Shown here: positions 7,473 through 15,335 of the stretch, in pieces
Layout of the letters: each line of letters opens with the position of its first letter
How positions within the stretch are numbered: the stretch's first letter is position 1
Assembly (NCBI GenBank): GCA_036502625.1
Contig: DASXYG010000036.1
Location: forward strand, 1-34,074
Reading direction: 5' to 3'
Source: DASXYG01 sp036502625
GTDB taxonomy: Bacteria; Actinomycetota; Actinomycetes; Streptosporangiales; Streptosporangiaceae
DNA length: 34,074 nucleotides
The notes under the pieces: model-generated
Told to the model about the DNA's origin: nothing
The model's input: only the letters and a program-made list of their open reading frames with translations
Databases searched by the model: none
Program-made: the position numbers and the translations under genes

Positions 7473-7501
7473 CCCGTCCCGGCTCGACCTCGCCGGACGG
7501 G
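7473..7501 (+). promoter_or_regulatory. Hairpin abutting the corA ribosome site
   Basis: CCCGTCCCGG (7473-7482) pairs with CCGGACGGG (7493-7501) with a single bulged C. The stem ends directly before the AAAGGAG Shine-Dalgarno (7502-7508) of corA. It could affect translation initiation or end transcripts of the small ORF. There is no U-tract, so a plain terminator is less likely. Confidence 0.35.
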
Positions 7502-7513
7502 AAAGGAGCACCG

Positions 7514-8641
7514 GTGCGTACCGGAACCGCCTTCTTCAAGCCCGTACTGCGGGCGCCGATCCCCCGCCCGATCCTCCGCGGCCACGCCAGGTCCGGCGCG
7601 AAGTCCGTCGCCGAGACGTGTCCCACGCGGGAGAACCGGCCGTCCTCGATCATCGACTGCGCGGCGTACCTCGACGGCCACCGGGTCAACACGACCAGCA
7701 TCAAGGACGCAATGTACCTCGTGCGCTCCGAGGAGCCGCACGCCAGGAACGGCTTCGCCTGGGTCGGCCTGCACGAGCCCGACGCCACCGAGCTGGAGGA
7801 GCTCGCCGAGGTGTTCGGCCTGCACCCCCTCGCCGTCGAGGACGCCGTCCACGCCCACCAGCGGCCCAAGCTGGAGCGCTACGAGGGCGTCACGTTCGTC
7901 GTCTTCAAGACCTGCCGCTACCTCGAGCACGACCGGCTCACCTCGACCAGCGATGTGATCGAGACCGGCGAGATCATGGTCTTCCTCGGCGAGGACTTCG
8001 TGGTCACGGTCCGCCACGGCGACCACGGCACGCTGCGTCCCGTACGCCGGTCGCTGGAGGAGAACCCGGAGCTGCTGGCCATGGGCCCGGCCGCGGTGCT
8101 GCACGCGATCGCCGACCAGGTGGTGGACGACTACCTCACCGTCGCCGACGGCGTGCAGGGCGACATCGACGAGGTGGAGACCAGCGTCTTCACGCCCGAC
8201 CGCACCAACGAGGTGGAGCGCATCTACCACCTCAAGCGGGAGATCATCGAGCTGAAGCGCGCCGTCGCGCCGTTGTCGGCGCCGCTGCGGCAGCTCATCA
8301 CCCGGCCGATCGTCCCGGCCGACATCCGTGAGTACTTCCGGAACGTCGAGGACCACCTGACCCGCGTACGCGACCACGTGTCGTCCTTCGACGAGCTGCT
8401 GAGCTCCATCCTCCAGGCGCACCTGGCGCAGGTCACGGTCGCCGACAACAAGGACATGCGGAAGATCTCCGCGTGGGCCGCGATCTTCGCCGTGCCGACC
8501 GCCGCGACCGGGGTCTACGGCATGAACTTCCAGTACATGCCGGAGCTGCACTGGCGGTTCGGCTATCCGATGGTCATCGCCGTCATCGCGATGATGTGCT
8601 TCCTGCTCTACCGCGGCTTCCGCCGCAACGGCTGGCTCTGA
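7514..8641 (+). CDS. corA: CorA-family magnesium/cobalt transporter
   Basis: CorA proteins are homopentameric channels for Mg2+ and Co2+ with a long cytoplasmic funnel and two membrane helices. The 375-residue product shows the conserved HPLAVEDAVHAHQRPKLERY region and the long helical part with LKREIIELKRAVAPL. The selectivity motif Y-GMN-F (Gly336-Met337-Asn338) lies between helix one (AAIFAVPTAATGVYGM) and helix two (MVIAVIAMMCFLLYRGF), with the acidic MPEL periplasmic loop. The C-terminus is basic, as expected. GTG at 7514 has GGAAAGGAG upstream; the first 45 residues are poorly conserved. A small Cys/His ORF and a hairpin lie in the leader. It converges on the glycerophosphodiesterase gene with 15 nt between stops. 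Confidence 0.95.
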   Translation: MRTGTAFFKPVLRAPIPRPILRGHARSGAKSVAETCPTRENRPSSIIDCAAYLDGHRVNTTSIKDAMYLVRSEEPHARNGFAWVGLHEPDATELEELAEVFGLHPLAVEDAVHAHQRPKLERYEGVTFVVFKTCRYLEHDRLTSTSDVIETGEIMVFLGEDFVVTVRHGDHGTLRPVRRSLEENPELLAMGPAAVLHAIADQVVDDYLTVADGVQGDIDEVETSVFTPDRTNEVERIYHLKREIIELKRAVAPLSAPLRQLITRPIVPADIREYFRNVEDHLTRVRDHVSSFDELLSSILQAHLAQVTVADNKDMRKISAWAAIFAVPTAATGVYGMNFQYMPELHWRFGYPMVIAVIAMMCFLLYRGFRRNGWL

Positions 8642-8656
8642 GTCTCGCGCCGCCGC

Positions 8657-9607
8657 TCAGGCGGAGACGGAGACGAGGTACGGGTCGGGGTAGCGCGCCG
8701 GGAGCGGCATCCCGCGCGCGGCCATGACCGAGCGCAGACGGTCGGGGTAGTCGGTGATCACGCCGTCCACCCCGGCCTCGATCATGCGGTGCATGCTGGC
8801 CTCGTCGTTGACCGTCCACACGATCACCGGCATCGCGCGGGCGTGCGCCTCGCGCACCAGGCCGGCGTCCACCATGGTGTGGTCGGGCGCGAGCCGGTGG
8901 GCGCCGGACTCCGCGGCCGTGGCCACGATGTCGCCGCCGAAGTCGGCGGGGTCCAGGCCCGCGAGCCAGGGGGTGCCCGGCGCGGTCGTGGTGCGGTCGG
9001 CGAGGGCGGCGCGGGTGGCCGACGGCATGTCGTCCGCGGCGTGCCACAGCACGCGCCAGTCGAAGCTCTGCACGGTGGCGCGGGCCGTCATGTCGTACGC
9101 CGCGAGGACCTCCGCGACGCGGGCGGACAGCTCCGCCGGGTCGGGGGTCTCGTGCGTGCCCGTGGGGTCGGTCTTCAACTCGATGGTCAGCCGTACGGTC
9201 GCCGCGTCGTAGCGCAGCAGCAGCTCGCAGACCTCGGCCAGCGTGGGCATGCGGGTGCCGGGCACGGGCACCTGGGTGTGCGCGAACTTGTCGGGCTCGC
9301 CGCCGGGCAGCGCCATTCCGCAGTCGAGCGTCTTGACGCGACCGAGCGTGAGCTGGGTGACCGGGCGCCCGACGTACGGGAAGTGCGGGTCGCCGATCTC
9401 GTGCGGCTCGGTGTCGCGGCAGGTGAACGGGGAGATGAGCGGGTCGTGCGTGGCGACCACCGCGTTGTCGGCGGTGAGCGCCACGTCGAGCTCCAACGAG
9501 TCGACGCCGACCTCGATCGCGTGGGCGAACGACGGAAGGGTGTTCTCCGGCCGCAGCCCCCGCGCCCCCCGATGACCGTGCGCCTCAATCGTAGGGATCA
9601 CGTACAA
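8657..9607 (-). CDS. Glycerophosphodiester phosphodiesterase family protein
   Basis: The 316-residue TIM-barrel protein belongs to the GDPD family, which hydrolyses deacylated phospholipids to glycerol 3-phosphate and an alcohol. The active-site signature is present: the GHRGARGLRPENTLPSF block with its His-Arg and Glu-Asn, ELDVALTADNAVVATHD with the Mg ligands and second His, then IELKTD and the C-terminal VIVWTVNDEASMHRMIEAGVDGVITDYPDRL. No signal peptide is seen, so it should act in the cytoplasm. The frame begins at a TTG (9607) with AGGT upstream; GTG at 9601 is an equally possible start. It is the last gene before the fba-purA row on the same strand, with 61 nt between, and convergent with corA. 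Confidence 0.9.
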   Translation of the reverse strand: MYVIPTIEAHGHRGARGLRPENTLPSFAHAIEVGVDSLELDVALTADNAVVATHDPLISPFTCRDTEPHEIGDPHFPYVGRPVTQLTLGRVKTLDCGMALPGGEPDKFAHTQVPVPGTRMPTLAEVCELLLRYDAATVRLTIELKTDPTGTHETPDPAELSARVAEVLAAYDMTARATVQSFDWRVLWHAADDMPSATRAALADRTTTAPGTPWLAGLDPADFGGDIVATAAESGAHRLAPDHTMVDAGLVREAHARAMPVIVWTVNDEASMHRMIEAGVDGVITDYPDRLRSVMAARGMPLPARYPDPYLVSVSA

Positions 9608-9668
9608 AACGCTACCTGACCAGGGAAAACAAAGATCGTCTCCAAGGTTGCGGGCCGGTTACGCGCAG

Positions 9669-10952
9669 TCAGACAAGCGGCCGGATCTGCAGGGTCTGGT
9701 CGCGGCCCGGGCCGACGCCGATCGCGGAGACCGGCGCGCGTGACATCTCCTCCAGCGCCTCGACATAGCGCCGCGCGGCCGGCGGGAGGTCCTCGAAGGT
9801 CTTCGCGCCCGTGATGTCCTCATTCCAGCCGTCGAGGTGCTCGTAGATCGGGACGGCGTGGTGGAAGCCGGTCTGGGTCATGGGCAGCTCGTCATGACGG
9901 ACGCCGTCGACGTCGTAGGCGACGCAGACGGGGATGCGCTCGATGCCGGTCAGGACGTCGAGCTTGGTGAGGAAGAAGTCGGTGAGGCCGTTGACGCGCG
10001 TGGCGTAGCGCGCGATGACGGCGTCGAACCAGCCGCAGCGGCGGCGGCGGCCGGTGGTGACGCCGAACTCGCCGCCGTTCTTGGTGAGGAACTCGCCCCA
10101 TTCGTCGAACAGCTCGGTGGGGAACGGCCCGGCGCCGACGCGCGTGGTGTAGGCCTTCAGGATGCCGATCGCGCGGGTGATGCGCGACGGGCCGATGCCG
10201 GAGCCGACCGCCGCGCCGCCCGCGGTGGGCGAGGACGACGTGACGAACGGGTACGTGCCGTGGTCGACGTCGAGCAGGGTGCCCTGGCCGCCTTCGAGGA
10301 GCACCACCTTCTCCTCGCGCAGCGCGCCGTCGAGGACGAGCGAGGTGTCGGCGACGAAGGGCTTGATGGCCTCCGCGTAGCCGAGGTACTCCTCGACGAC
10401 CGCGTCGACGGACATGGCGCGGCGGTTGTAGAGCTTCACCAGGATCTGGTTCTTGTCGCGCAGCGCGCCCTCGACCTTCTGGCGGAGGATGCCGGGGTCG
10501 AAGAGGTCCTGCACGCGGACGCCGACGCGGCTGATCTTGTCGGCGTAGGTGGGGCCGATGCCGCGGCCGGTGGTGCCGATCTGGTGCTTGCCGAGGTAGC
10601 GCTCGGTCACCTTGTCGAGCGTGCGGTGGTACGGCATGGTCAGGTGGGCGTTCGCGGAGATCAGCAGGCCGCTGGTGTCGATACCGCGGCCGTTCAGCAC
10701 CGCGATCTCCTCCAGCAGCTCGGCGGGGTCGAGCACGACGCCGTTGCCGATCACCGAGACGACGCCCGGCGTGAGGATGCCGGACGGGAGCAGGTGCAGG
10801 GCGTAGGTCTCGTCGCCGATGACGACCGTGTGGCCGGCGTTGTTGCCGCCCTGGTAGCGCACCACGTAGTCGACGCTGTCGCCGAGGAGGTCGGTGGCCT
10901 TCCCCTTGCCCTCGTCACCCCACTGGGCCCCGATCAGCACGACCGCGGGCAT
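9669..10952 (-). CDS. purA: Adenylosuccinate synthetase (PurA)
   Basis: PurA makes adenylosuccinate from IMP and aspartate using GTP, the first step of AMP branch synthesis. The 427-residue protein begins MPAVVLIGAQWGDEGKGK, containing the GDEGKGK P-loop, followed by GGNNAGHTV, IGTTGRGIGPTY, LEGGQGTLLDVDHGTYPFVTSS and GVTTGRRRRCGWFD. All are signatures in the usual order. The start at 10952 overlaps the upstream stop as TGATG, so translation is probably coupled to the DUF3151 gene. Its product is used by PurB, also in this window. Confidence 0.97.
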   Translation of the reverse strand: MPAVVLIGAQWGDEGKGKATDLLGDSVDYVVRYQGGNNAGHTVVIGDETYALHLLPSGILTPGVVSVIGNGVVLDPAELLEEIAVLNGRGIDTSGLLISANAHLTMPYHRTLDKVTERYLGKHQIGTTGRGIGPTYADKISRVGVRVQDLFDPGILRQKVEGALRDKNQILVKLYNRRAMSVDAVVEEYLGYAEAIKPFVADTSLVLDGALREEKVVLLEGGQGTLLDVDHGTYPFVTSSSPTAGGAAVGSGIGPSRITRAIGILKAYTTRVGAGPFPTELFDEWGEFLTKNGGEFGVTTGRRRRCGWFDAVIARYATRVNGLTDFFLTKLDVLTGIERIPVCVAYDVDGVRHDELPMTQTGFHHAVPIYEHLDGWNEDITGAKTFEDLPPAARRYVEALEEMSRAPVSAIGVGPGRDQTLQIRPLV

Positions 10953-11374
10953 CAGGCGCCGCCCAGCTCGGCCGCTGCCGTCGGGCTCGAATCGCGCAGG
11001 AACGCGCGGCACCGCTCGGCCTCGTCGTCCTCACCGATGGCCGCGGCGGTGCGGGCCAGCATGCCGAGGGCGCGCAGGAAGCCCTGGTTCGGCTCGTGCT
11101 CCCACGGGATGGGGCCGTGGCCCTTCCAGCCCGCGCCGCGCAGTTGGTCCAGACCCCGGTGGTAGCCGGTGCGGGCGTAGGCATACGCCTTGATGGCCTT
11201 GTGCGCCGCGAACGCGCGCTCGGACAGGGCTGCCCATGCGGCGCAGTACGTCGGGAACCGGGCGGCGACGTCTACGGCGTCGACGCCGGACTCGAGCGCC
11301 TCGCGGGCCTCCGGGTCGTCCGGAAGCTTCGTCGCGGGCGGCTCACCGAGCAGGTTCTCGTGCAGTGGGGTCAT
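10952..11374 (-). CDS. DUF3151 family protein
   Basis: A 140-residue helical protein matching the actinobacterial DUF3151 family as I remember it: HENLLGEPPATKLPDDPEAREALESG, WAALSERAFAAHKAIKAYAYARTGYHRGLDQLRGAGWKG, and a conserved PIPWEHEPNQGFLRALGMLARTAAAIGE. The family has no established function. It has no membrane segments. Its stop codon shares a base with the purA start, so the two are translationally coupled, and it follows fba on the same strand after 90 nt. The constant placement next to purA hints at a role near central carbon or purine metabolism, but that is inference. Confidence 0.9.
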   Translation of the reverse strand: MTPLHENLLGEPPATKLPDDPEAREALESGVDAVDVAARFPTYCAAWAALSERAFAAHKAIKAYAYARTGYHRGLDQLRGAGWKGHGPIPWEHEPNQGFLRALGMLARTAAAIGEDDEAERCRAFLRDSSPTAAAELGGA

Positions 11375-11410
11375 GGCACCAAGTCTGCCCGGTACGCACG
11401 AGTGCTAGAA

Positions 11411-11452
11411 CCCCCGGGTAGCCGGTTGTGGAAAACTCGGCGGACCCGGGGG
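11411..11452 (-). terminator. Hairpin between fba and DUF3151, possible terminator
   Basis: CCCCCGGGT (11411-11419) pairs perfectly with ACCCGGGGG (11444-11452), with GCCG/CGGC pairing inside the 24-nt loop. It begins 12 nt after the fba stop. On the minus strand only TTCTAG follows, so it may reduce rather than stop read-through into DUF3151-purA. Confidence 0.4.
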
Positions 11453-11464
11453 CGCCGTACGGTG

Positions 11465-12487
11465 TCAGCCCAGCTTCGTGCCGGCGGACAGCAGGTTCTG
11501 GCAGGCCTCGACGACCCTGGCGGCCATGCCCGCCTCGCCGGCCTTGCCCCAGGAGCGCGGGTCGTAGACCTTCTTGTCGCCCACCTCGCCGTCGACCTTC
11601 AGCACGCCGTCGTAGTTGGTGAACATGTGGCCGGCGACCGGGCGCGTGAAGGCGTACTGCGTGTCGGTGTCGACGTTCATCTTCACCACGCCGTACGAGA
11701 TGGCCTCGCGGATCTCCTCGAGCGCGGAGCCGGAGCCGCCGTGGAAGACCAGGTCGAACGGGCGCTCCTTGCCGTACTTCGCGGCGACGGTGTCCTGGAT
11801 CTCCTTGAGCACGGCGGGGCGCAGCTTCACGTGGCCCGGCTTGTAGACCCCGTGGACGTTGCCGAACGTGGCGGCCAGGATGTAGCGGCCGCGCTCGCCG
11901 AGCCCGACGGCCTCGACGGTCTTCAGCGCGTCGCCCGGCGTGGTGTAGAGCTTCTCGTTCATCTCGCCGACGACGCCGTCCTCCTCGCCGCCGACGACGC
12001 CGATCTCCATCTCCATGATGATCCGCGCCTGGGCGCACTGTTCGAGCAGCTCGGAGGCGATCGCGAGGTTGTCGTCGAGGTCGATGGCCGAGCCGTCCCA
12101 CATGTGCGACTGGAACAGCGGATCGCGGCCCTTGGCGACGCGCTCCTGGGAGATCTTGACCAGCGGCCGCATGTAGCCGTCGAGCTTGTCCTTCGGGCAG
12201 TGGTCGGTGTGGAGGGCGATGTTCACCGGGTACTTCGCGGCGACGACGCCGGCGTACTCGGCGAGCGCGACCGCGCCGGTGACCATGTCCTTGACCGTGG
12301 AGCCCGAGAGGTACTCGGCGCCGCCGGTGGAGATCTGGACGATGCCGTCGCTCTCCGCCTCGGCGAAACCCCGCAGCGCGGCGTTCAGCGTCTGGCTCGA
12401 CGTCACGTTGATCGCCGGGTACGCGAAGCCGTCCGCCTTGGCGCGGTCCAGCATCGCCGCGTAGACCTCAGGGGTCGCGATCGGCAT
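11465..12487 (-). CDS. fba: Class II fructose-bisphosphate aldolase
   Basis: This zinc enzyme splits fructose 1,6-bisphosphate to DHAP and glyceraldehyde 3-phosphate in glycolysis and runs in reverse in gluconeogenesis. The 340-residue protein has the class II signatures: NIALHTDHCPKDKL with a zinc-ligand His, the MEMEIGVVGGEEDGV segment, GNVHGVYKPG, the phosphate-binding FHGGSGS and GVVKMNVDTDTQYAF. The ATG at 12487 has GGGAG about 9 nt upstream. A longer frame reaches 12655 but only reads through the promoter region. It heads the fba - DUF3151 - purA row, divergent from dedA. Confidence 0.96.
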   Translation of the reverse strand: MPIATPEVYAAMLDRAKADGFAYPAINVTSSQTLNAALRGFAEAESDGIVQISTGGAEYLSGSTVKDMVTGAVALAEYAGVVAAKYPVNIALHTDHCPKDKLDGYMRPLVKISQERVAKGRDPLFQSHMWDGSAIDLDDNLAIASELLEQCAQARIIMEMEIGVVGGEEDGVVGEMNEKLYTTPGDALKTVEAVGLGERGRYILAATFGNVHGVYKPGHVKLRPAVLKEIQDTVAAKYGKERPFDLVFHGGSGSALEEIREAISYGVVKMNVDTDTQYAFTRPVAGHMFTNYDGVLKVDGEVGDKKVYDPRSWGKAGEAGMAARVVEACQNLLSAGTKLG

Positions 12488-12541
12488 GGTTCTCAGCTCC
12501 CTGTCCAGTGTTGTTCCGGGGGCCGCTCGCCCTGGCGGCAC

Positions 12542-12555
12542 GTGCCGTACGGCAC
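12542..12555. promoter_or_regulatory. Perfect 14-bp palindrome in the fba leader
   Basis: GTGCCGTACGGCAC is its own reverse complement. It lies just downstream of the predicted fba -10 element, in the part of the leader where a roadblock repressor would sit. The core CCGTACGG is a very common word in this genome, which lowers its weight. Confidence 0.3.
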
Positions 12556-12566
12556 CGTCCGAGTTT

Positions 12567-12595
12567 CCCATAGGGCGGCCGTACGCACTCCCCAA
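12567..12595 (-). promoter_or_regulatory. Predicted fba promoter
   Basis: On the minus strand TTGGGG (12595-12590) is followed after exactly 17 nt by TATGGG (12572-12567). It would give a leader of about 70 nt before the ATG at 12487. Confidence 0.35.
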
Positions 12596-12624
12596 CGACG
12601 GCCCGTACCCGTCGCCGCAGCCGG

Positions 12625-12630
12625 TACCCT
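12625..12630 (+). promoter_or_regulatory. -10 element of a leaderless dedA transcript
   Basis: TACCCT is followed by 7 nt and then the GTG start of dedA at 12638. There is no Shine-Dalgarno. This TANNNT-N7-start layout is the usual sign of leaderless transcription in actinobacteria. The same hexamer and spacing recur at 13427. Confidence 0.5.
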
Positions 12631-12637
12631 CGCGGGT

Positions 12638-13348
12638 GTGGACCAGCTCCTGCAACTGATCGACGCCAAGTTCTGGATTGAGACGTTCGGGGCCGTCGGC
12701 ATCCTCGCCATCATCTTCGCCGAGACCGGCCTGATGGTGGGGTTCTTCCTGCCCGGCGACTCACTGCTGTTCACCGCGGGCTTCTTCACCACCACCGCGA
12801 CCGCCGCGATCGCCAAGCTCGACCTCACGCTGCTGCTCATCGGCGCGCCCGTCTGCGCCATCCTCGGCGCCCAGGTCGGCCACTTCATCGGCATGAAGGC
12901 GGGCCCGAAGCTGTTCGCCCGCCCCGACTCCCGGCTGTTCAAACGGGAGTACATCGAGAAGGCGGAGTACTACTTCGAGAAGTTCGGCCCGGCGCGCGCC
13001 GTGGTGCTGGCCCGCTTCATCCCCATCGTCCGTACGTTCCTGAACCCGCTCGCCGGAACGCTCGGCATGCCCGCGGGCAAGTTCCTCATCTGGAACGCCC
13101 TGGGCGGCGTCGTCTGGTCCGACGGCGTGGTGCTGCTCGGCCACTTCCTCGGGTCCGTGATCCCGGGCATCGACAAGTACCTGCTCCCCGCGATCCTCGT
13201 GATCGTGGTGCTTTCGCTGATCCCGGTCGTCCGCGAAGTCATGAAAGCGCGGAAAGAGAACAAGTCGCGCCCCCGCGGGCGCCACGCCGCTGACGGGCGC
13301 GGACACCGGAGTCCCGAGCCGAGCATGACGCCGGACGACTGGCGCTGA
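12638..13348 (+). CDS. DedA/SNARE-associated family integral membrane protein
   Basis: DedA-family proteins are inner-membrane proteins thought to move lipid carriers such as undecaprenyl phosphate across the membrane. The 236-residue product has about five or six hydrophobic segments. It contains the family signatures ETGLMVGFFLPGDSLLF near residues 28-44 and FEKFGPARAVVLARFIPIVRTFLNPLAGTLGM, holding the conserved glycine and the two essential arginines. The C-terminus (from about 205) is basic, polar and likely cytoplasmic. I chose the GTG at 12638 because the N-terminus then matches the family; an upstream frame overlaps other genes. A -10 hexamer 7 nt upstream suggests a leaderless message. 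A terminator hairpin overlaps the stop. Confidence 0.93.
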   Translation: MDQLLQLIDAKFWIETFGAVGILAIIFAETGLMVGFFLPGDSLLFTAGFFTTTATAAIAKLDLTLLLIGAPVCAILGAQVGHFIGMKAGPKLFARPDSRLFKREYIEKAEYYFEKFGPARAVVLARFIPIVRTFLNPLAGTLGMPAGKFLIWNALGGVVWSDGVVLLGHFLGSVIPGIDKYLLPAILVIVVLSLIPVVREVMKARKENKSRPRGRHAADGRGHRSPEPSMTPDDWR

Positions 13349-13381
13349 GCCCTCCGGCCCCTGGGCGTACTCAGTTTTTTT
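13345..13381 (+). terminator. Terminator of dedA
   Basis: CTGA (13345-13348) and GCCC (13349-13352) pair with GGGC (13363-13366) and TCAG (13371-13374) around a 10-nt loop and a 4-nt internal loop. Seven Ts follow (13375-13381), one of the longest T-runs in the window. The dedA stop codon lies inside the stem. Confidence 0.7.
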
Positions 13382-13426
13382 CGATCAGTTCGGTCCCGGA
13401 ACGTCCGGTCATGCGGTAGCTCGGTC

Positions 13427-13432
13427 TACCCT
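13427..13432 (+). promoter_or_regulatory. -10 element of a leaderless transcript
   Basis: TACCCT followed by 7 nt and the GTG at 13440 repeats the arrangement seen before dedA. There is no Shine-Dalgarno, supporting leaderless transcription of the following gene. Confidence 0.5.
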
Positions 13433-13439
13433 CGACCCT

Positions 13440-13928
13440 GTGGGACGTCACCGCAATGACCCGCTCGGCCACGGGCGCTATGTGATCGCCGTGGGCGCGA
13501 TCGTGCTGCTCCTGGTGCTCATCGGCGTCGCGGTGTTCGCGCTTCGCAGTGCCCTGGCCACCAAGCCGTCGTCGCCCAACAGCGCCGGAACGCCAACGTC
13601 ACAGACGCGCGCGGCCACCGGCGGCGCGTCCGGCTCCGGCACCAGGTCCAAGCCGCCGCCCGCCTCGCCGACCACGGCGCCGCAGGCCGCGCCGACCCTC
13701 CAGCTCGACGTCACCGGCGGCAGCTCGCGCGTCTTCGTCCGCATCCCGGGTGGCGACGTCCTGCTGGACGACACCCTGGGCCACGGCAGGCACGCCGAGT
13801 TCGACCAGTCCGCGCTCGACGTCGTGATCTACGACGGCGGCGCCGTCCAGGTCACCGTGAACGGGAAGCAGCGGCCGCTCGGGAAGTCCGGCCAGCGCGT
13901 CCAGTTCACCGCGCACGGCAGCCCCTGA
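13440..13928 (+). CDS. Single-pass membrane protein with RodZ-C (DUF4115)-like domain
   Basis: The 162-residue product starts with a short basic tail and one strong membrane helix (residues 14-36, VIAVGAIVLLLVLIGVAVFAL). A Ser/Thr/Pro/Gly linker runs from 42 to 85, and a small beta domain from 86 to the end. The domain reads VFVRIPGGDVLLDDTLGHGR, then ALDVVIYDGGAVQVTVNGKQRPLG. This is the pattern of the RodZ C-terminal domain (DUF4115), with the G-x-V-L, an aggregation-like strand and VTVNG. Unlike RodZ there is no N-terminal HTH, so it would not bind MreB in the known way. It is likely anchored in the membrane with the domain outside. It converges on pyrE with only 9 nt between stops. Confidence 0.75.
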   Translation: MGRHRNDPLGHGRYVIAVGAIVLLLVLIGVAVFALRSALATKPSSPNSAGTPTSQTRAATGGASGSGTRSKPPPASPTTAPQAAPTLQLDVTGGSSRVFVRIPGGDVLLDDTLGHGRHAEFDQSALDVVIYDGGAVQVTVNGKQRPLGKSGQRVQFTAHGSP

Positions 13929-13937
13929 GCCGCCGCG

Positions 13938-14474
13938 CTACGCCAGTCCGAGGTCGGCCAGGGTGTAGGCGGTGCGGAACGGCAGGCCCTCGGCGGCGAT
14001 GCGCGGCTCGGCGCCGCGCTCCACGATGACCGCCACCCCCACGACCTCCGCGCCCGCCTCGCGCAGCGCCTCGACGGCGCTCAGCACCGAGCCGCCGGTG
14101 GTGGACGTGTCCTCCACGGCGAGCACACGGCGGCCCGCGACGTCCGGCCCCTCGATGCGGCGCTGGAGGCCGTGCGCCTTGCCGGCTTTGCGTACGACAC
14201 AGGAGTCGAGGCGGCGGCCCTGGCGGCCGGCGGCGTGCATCATGGCGGTGGCGACCGGGTCGGCGCCGAGGGTGAGGCCGCCGACGACGTCGTAGTCGAG
14301 GTCGGACGTGACGTCCAGCATCACCTCGCCGACCAGGGGCGCCGCCTCGCCGTCGAGGGTGACCCGGCGCAGGTCCACGTAGAAGTCGGCCTCCTGGCCG
14401 GAGGACAGCACCACCCGGCCGTGCACGACGGCCTTGTCCTTGATCTGGCGGAGCAGCTCCGCGCGGTCGCTCAT
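13938..14474 (-). CDS. pyrE: Orotate phosphoribosyltransferase (PyrE)
   Basis: PyrE transfers phosphoribose from PRPP to orotate to form OMP in pyrimidine synthesis. The 178-residue type I PRTase shows the N-terminal helix and VVLSSGQEADFYVDLRRVTLDG, the hydrophobic VVGGLTLGADPVATAMM segment, the RKAGKAHGL basic loop and the PRPP motif VLAVEDTSTTGGS. The length and order of elements match the actinobacterial enzymes. The ATG at 14474 is the natural start. It stands apart from other pyr genes here; an alpha/beta hydrolase lies 46 nt upstream on the same strand. Confidence 0.95.
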   Translation of the reverse strand: MSDRAELLRQIKDKAVVHGRVVLSSGQEADFYVDLRRVTLDGEAAPLVGEVMLDVTSDLDYDVVGGLTLGADPVATAMMHAAGRQGRRLDSCVVRKAGKAHGLQRRIEGPDVAGRRVLAVEDTSTTGGSVLSAVEALREAGAEVVGVAVIVERGAEPRIAAEGLPFRTAYTLADLGLA

Positions 14475-14520
14475 GAGCGATCAGCGTATCGATCCAGCTC
14501 CGGACGTACGGAACCGGGCG

Positions 14521-15204
14521 TCACATCGCGGCCAGCAGGCCCTCCAGGGCGGCGGCCGTGCCCTCGGGGTCGGTGTACGCCGCGAGGTGGTCGTCCGCGT
14601 CCAGGTGCGCGGCCACCGGCCAGGAGCGCGCGGCGGCCATGCGGGCGTCGCCGGAGTACGCCGCGGACAGGTGGAGGTAGCCGCAGGGCGCGTCCGGCCA
14701 GTCCGCGAGCGCGGGCAGCGGCTCGGTGAAGAAGTCGCGGCCGCGCGGGCGCATCGCGTGCTCCAGGCCGGGCGGCGGCGCCCAGTCGGGGAAGCGGCCG
14801 CCGTCCGCGAACAGCCGGTCGAGCTCGCCGGCCAGGTCGGGCGGCATCAGCGCCATGCGGGTGAGCGCGCTCGCCGGGGGCAGGCCCGCGTCGGCGAAGA
14901 CGTAGCCGGCCACGCGGCGGTGGGCGGCGCGCTGCGCGGCGCCCACGGCGGGCAGCAGCGGCCCGGCGCCGCTGTGCGCGACCAGCGTCACGGGCGCATC
15001 GGGCGCGGCGGCCACCTCGGCCGACGCGGTGATCTCCAGCGCGGCCCGCGCGACGTACCGCACGGCGTACGGCGCGCCGTCATCGTCCCCGATCTCGGGC
15101 ACGACCACGGCGTGCCCGGCCGCACGCAACGCACCCGGCACGCCGCCCCACGCGGCGGCCGTGGTCAGCGGACTGTGCAGCAGCACGACGATCCCGGGAC
15201 GCAT
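14521..15204 (-). CDS. Alpha/beta-hydrolase fold protein
   Basis: The 227-residue protein begins with the strand IVVLLHSP, then HAVVVPEIG, and has the nucleophile elbow TLVAHSGAGPLL with Ser78. The C-terminal DADDHLAAYTDPEGTA supplies a likely catalytic His. It lacks a signal peptide. The family covers esterases, lipases, thioesterases and others, and the substrate cannot be read from the sequence. The ATG at 15204 is chosen over the upstream 15273 start because the hydrolase strand starts at once after it. It lies upstream of pyrE with a 46-nt gap and may be transcribed with it. Confidence 0.8.
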   Translation of the reverse strand: MRPGIVVLLHSPLTTAAAWGGVPGALRAAGHAVVVPEIGDDDGAPYAVRYVARAALEITASAEVAAAPDAPVTLVAHSGAGPLLPAVGAAQRAAHRRVAGYVFADAGLPPASALTRMALMPPDLAGELDRLFADGGRFPDWAPPPGLEHAMRPRGRDFFTEPLPALADWPDAPCGYLHLSAAYSGDARMAAARSWPVAAHLDADDHLAAYTDPEGTAAALEGLLAAM

Positions 15205-15335
15205 CCGCCAACTCTGCCATGGCCGGATGCGCGACCGGAGCCGCCGGTCGGCACGCCCCGCCACGGGGGCCACCGAGTCGTGGGCCGCCGGCGCCGCGTC
15301 CCGCCCCCTCGCCGGGGCAACGGCGCCGACGGCGT

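Noticed and set aside
7262..7513. Possible Mg2+ riboswitch before corA
   Set aside because: I could not match the leader to a known M-box or ykkC-like fold; only the hairpin at 7473-7501 is clear.
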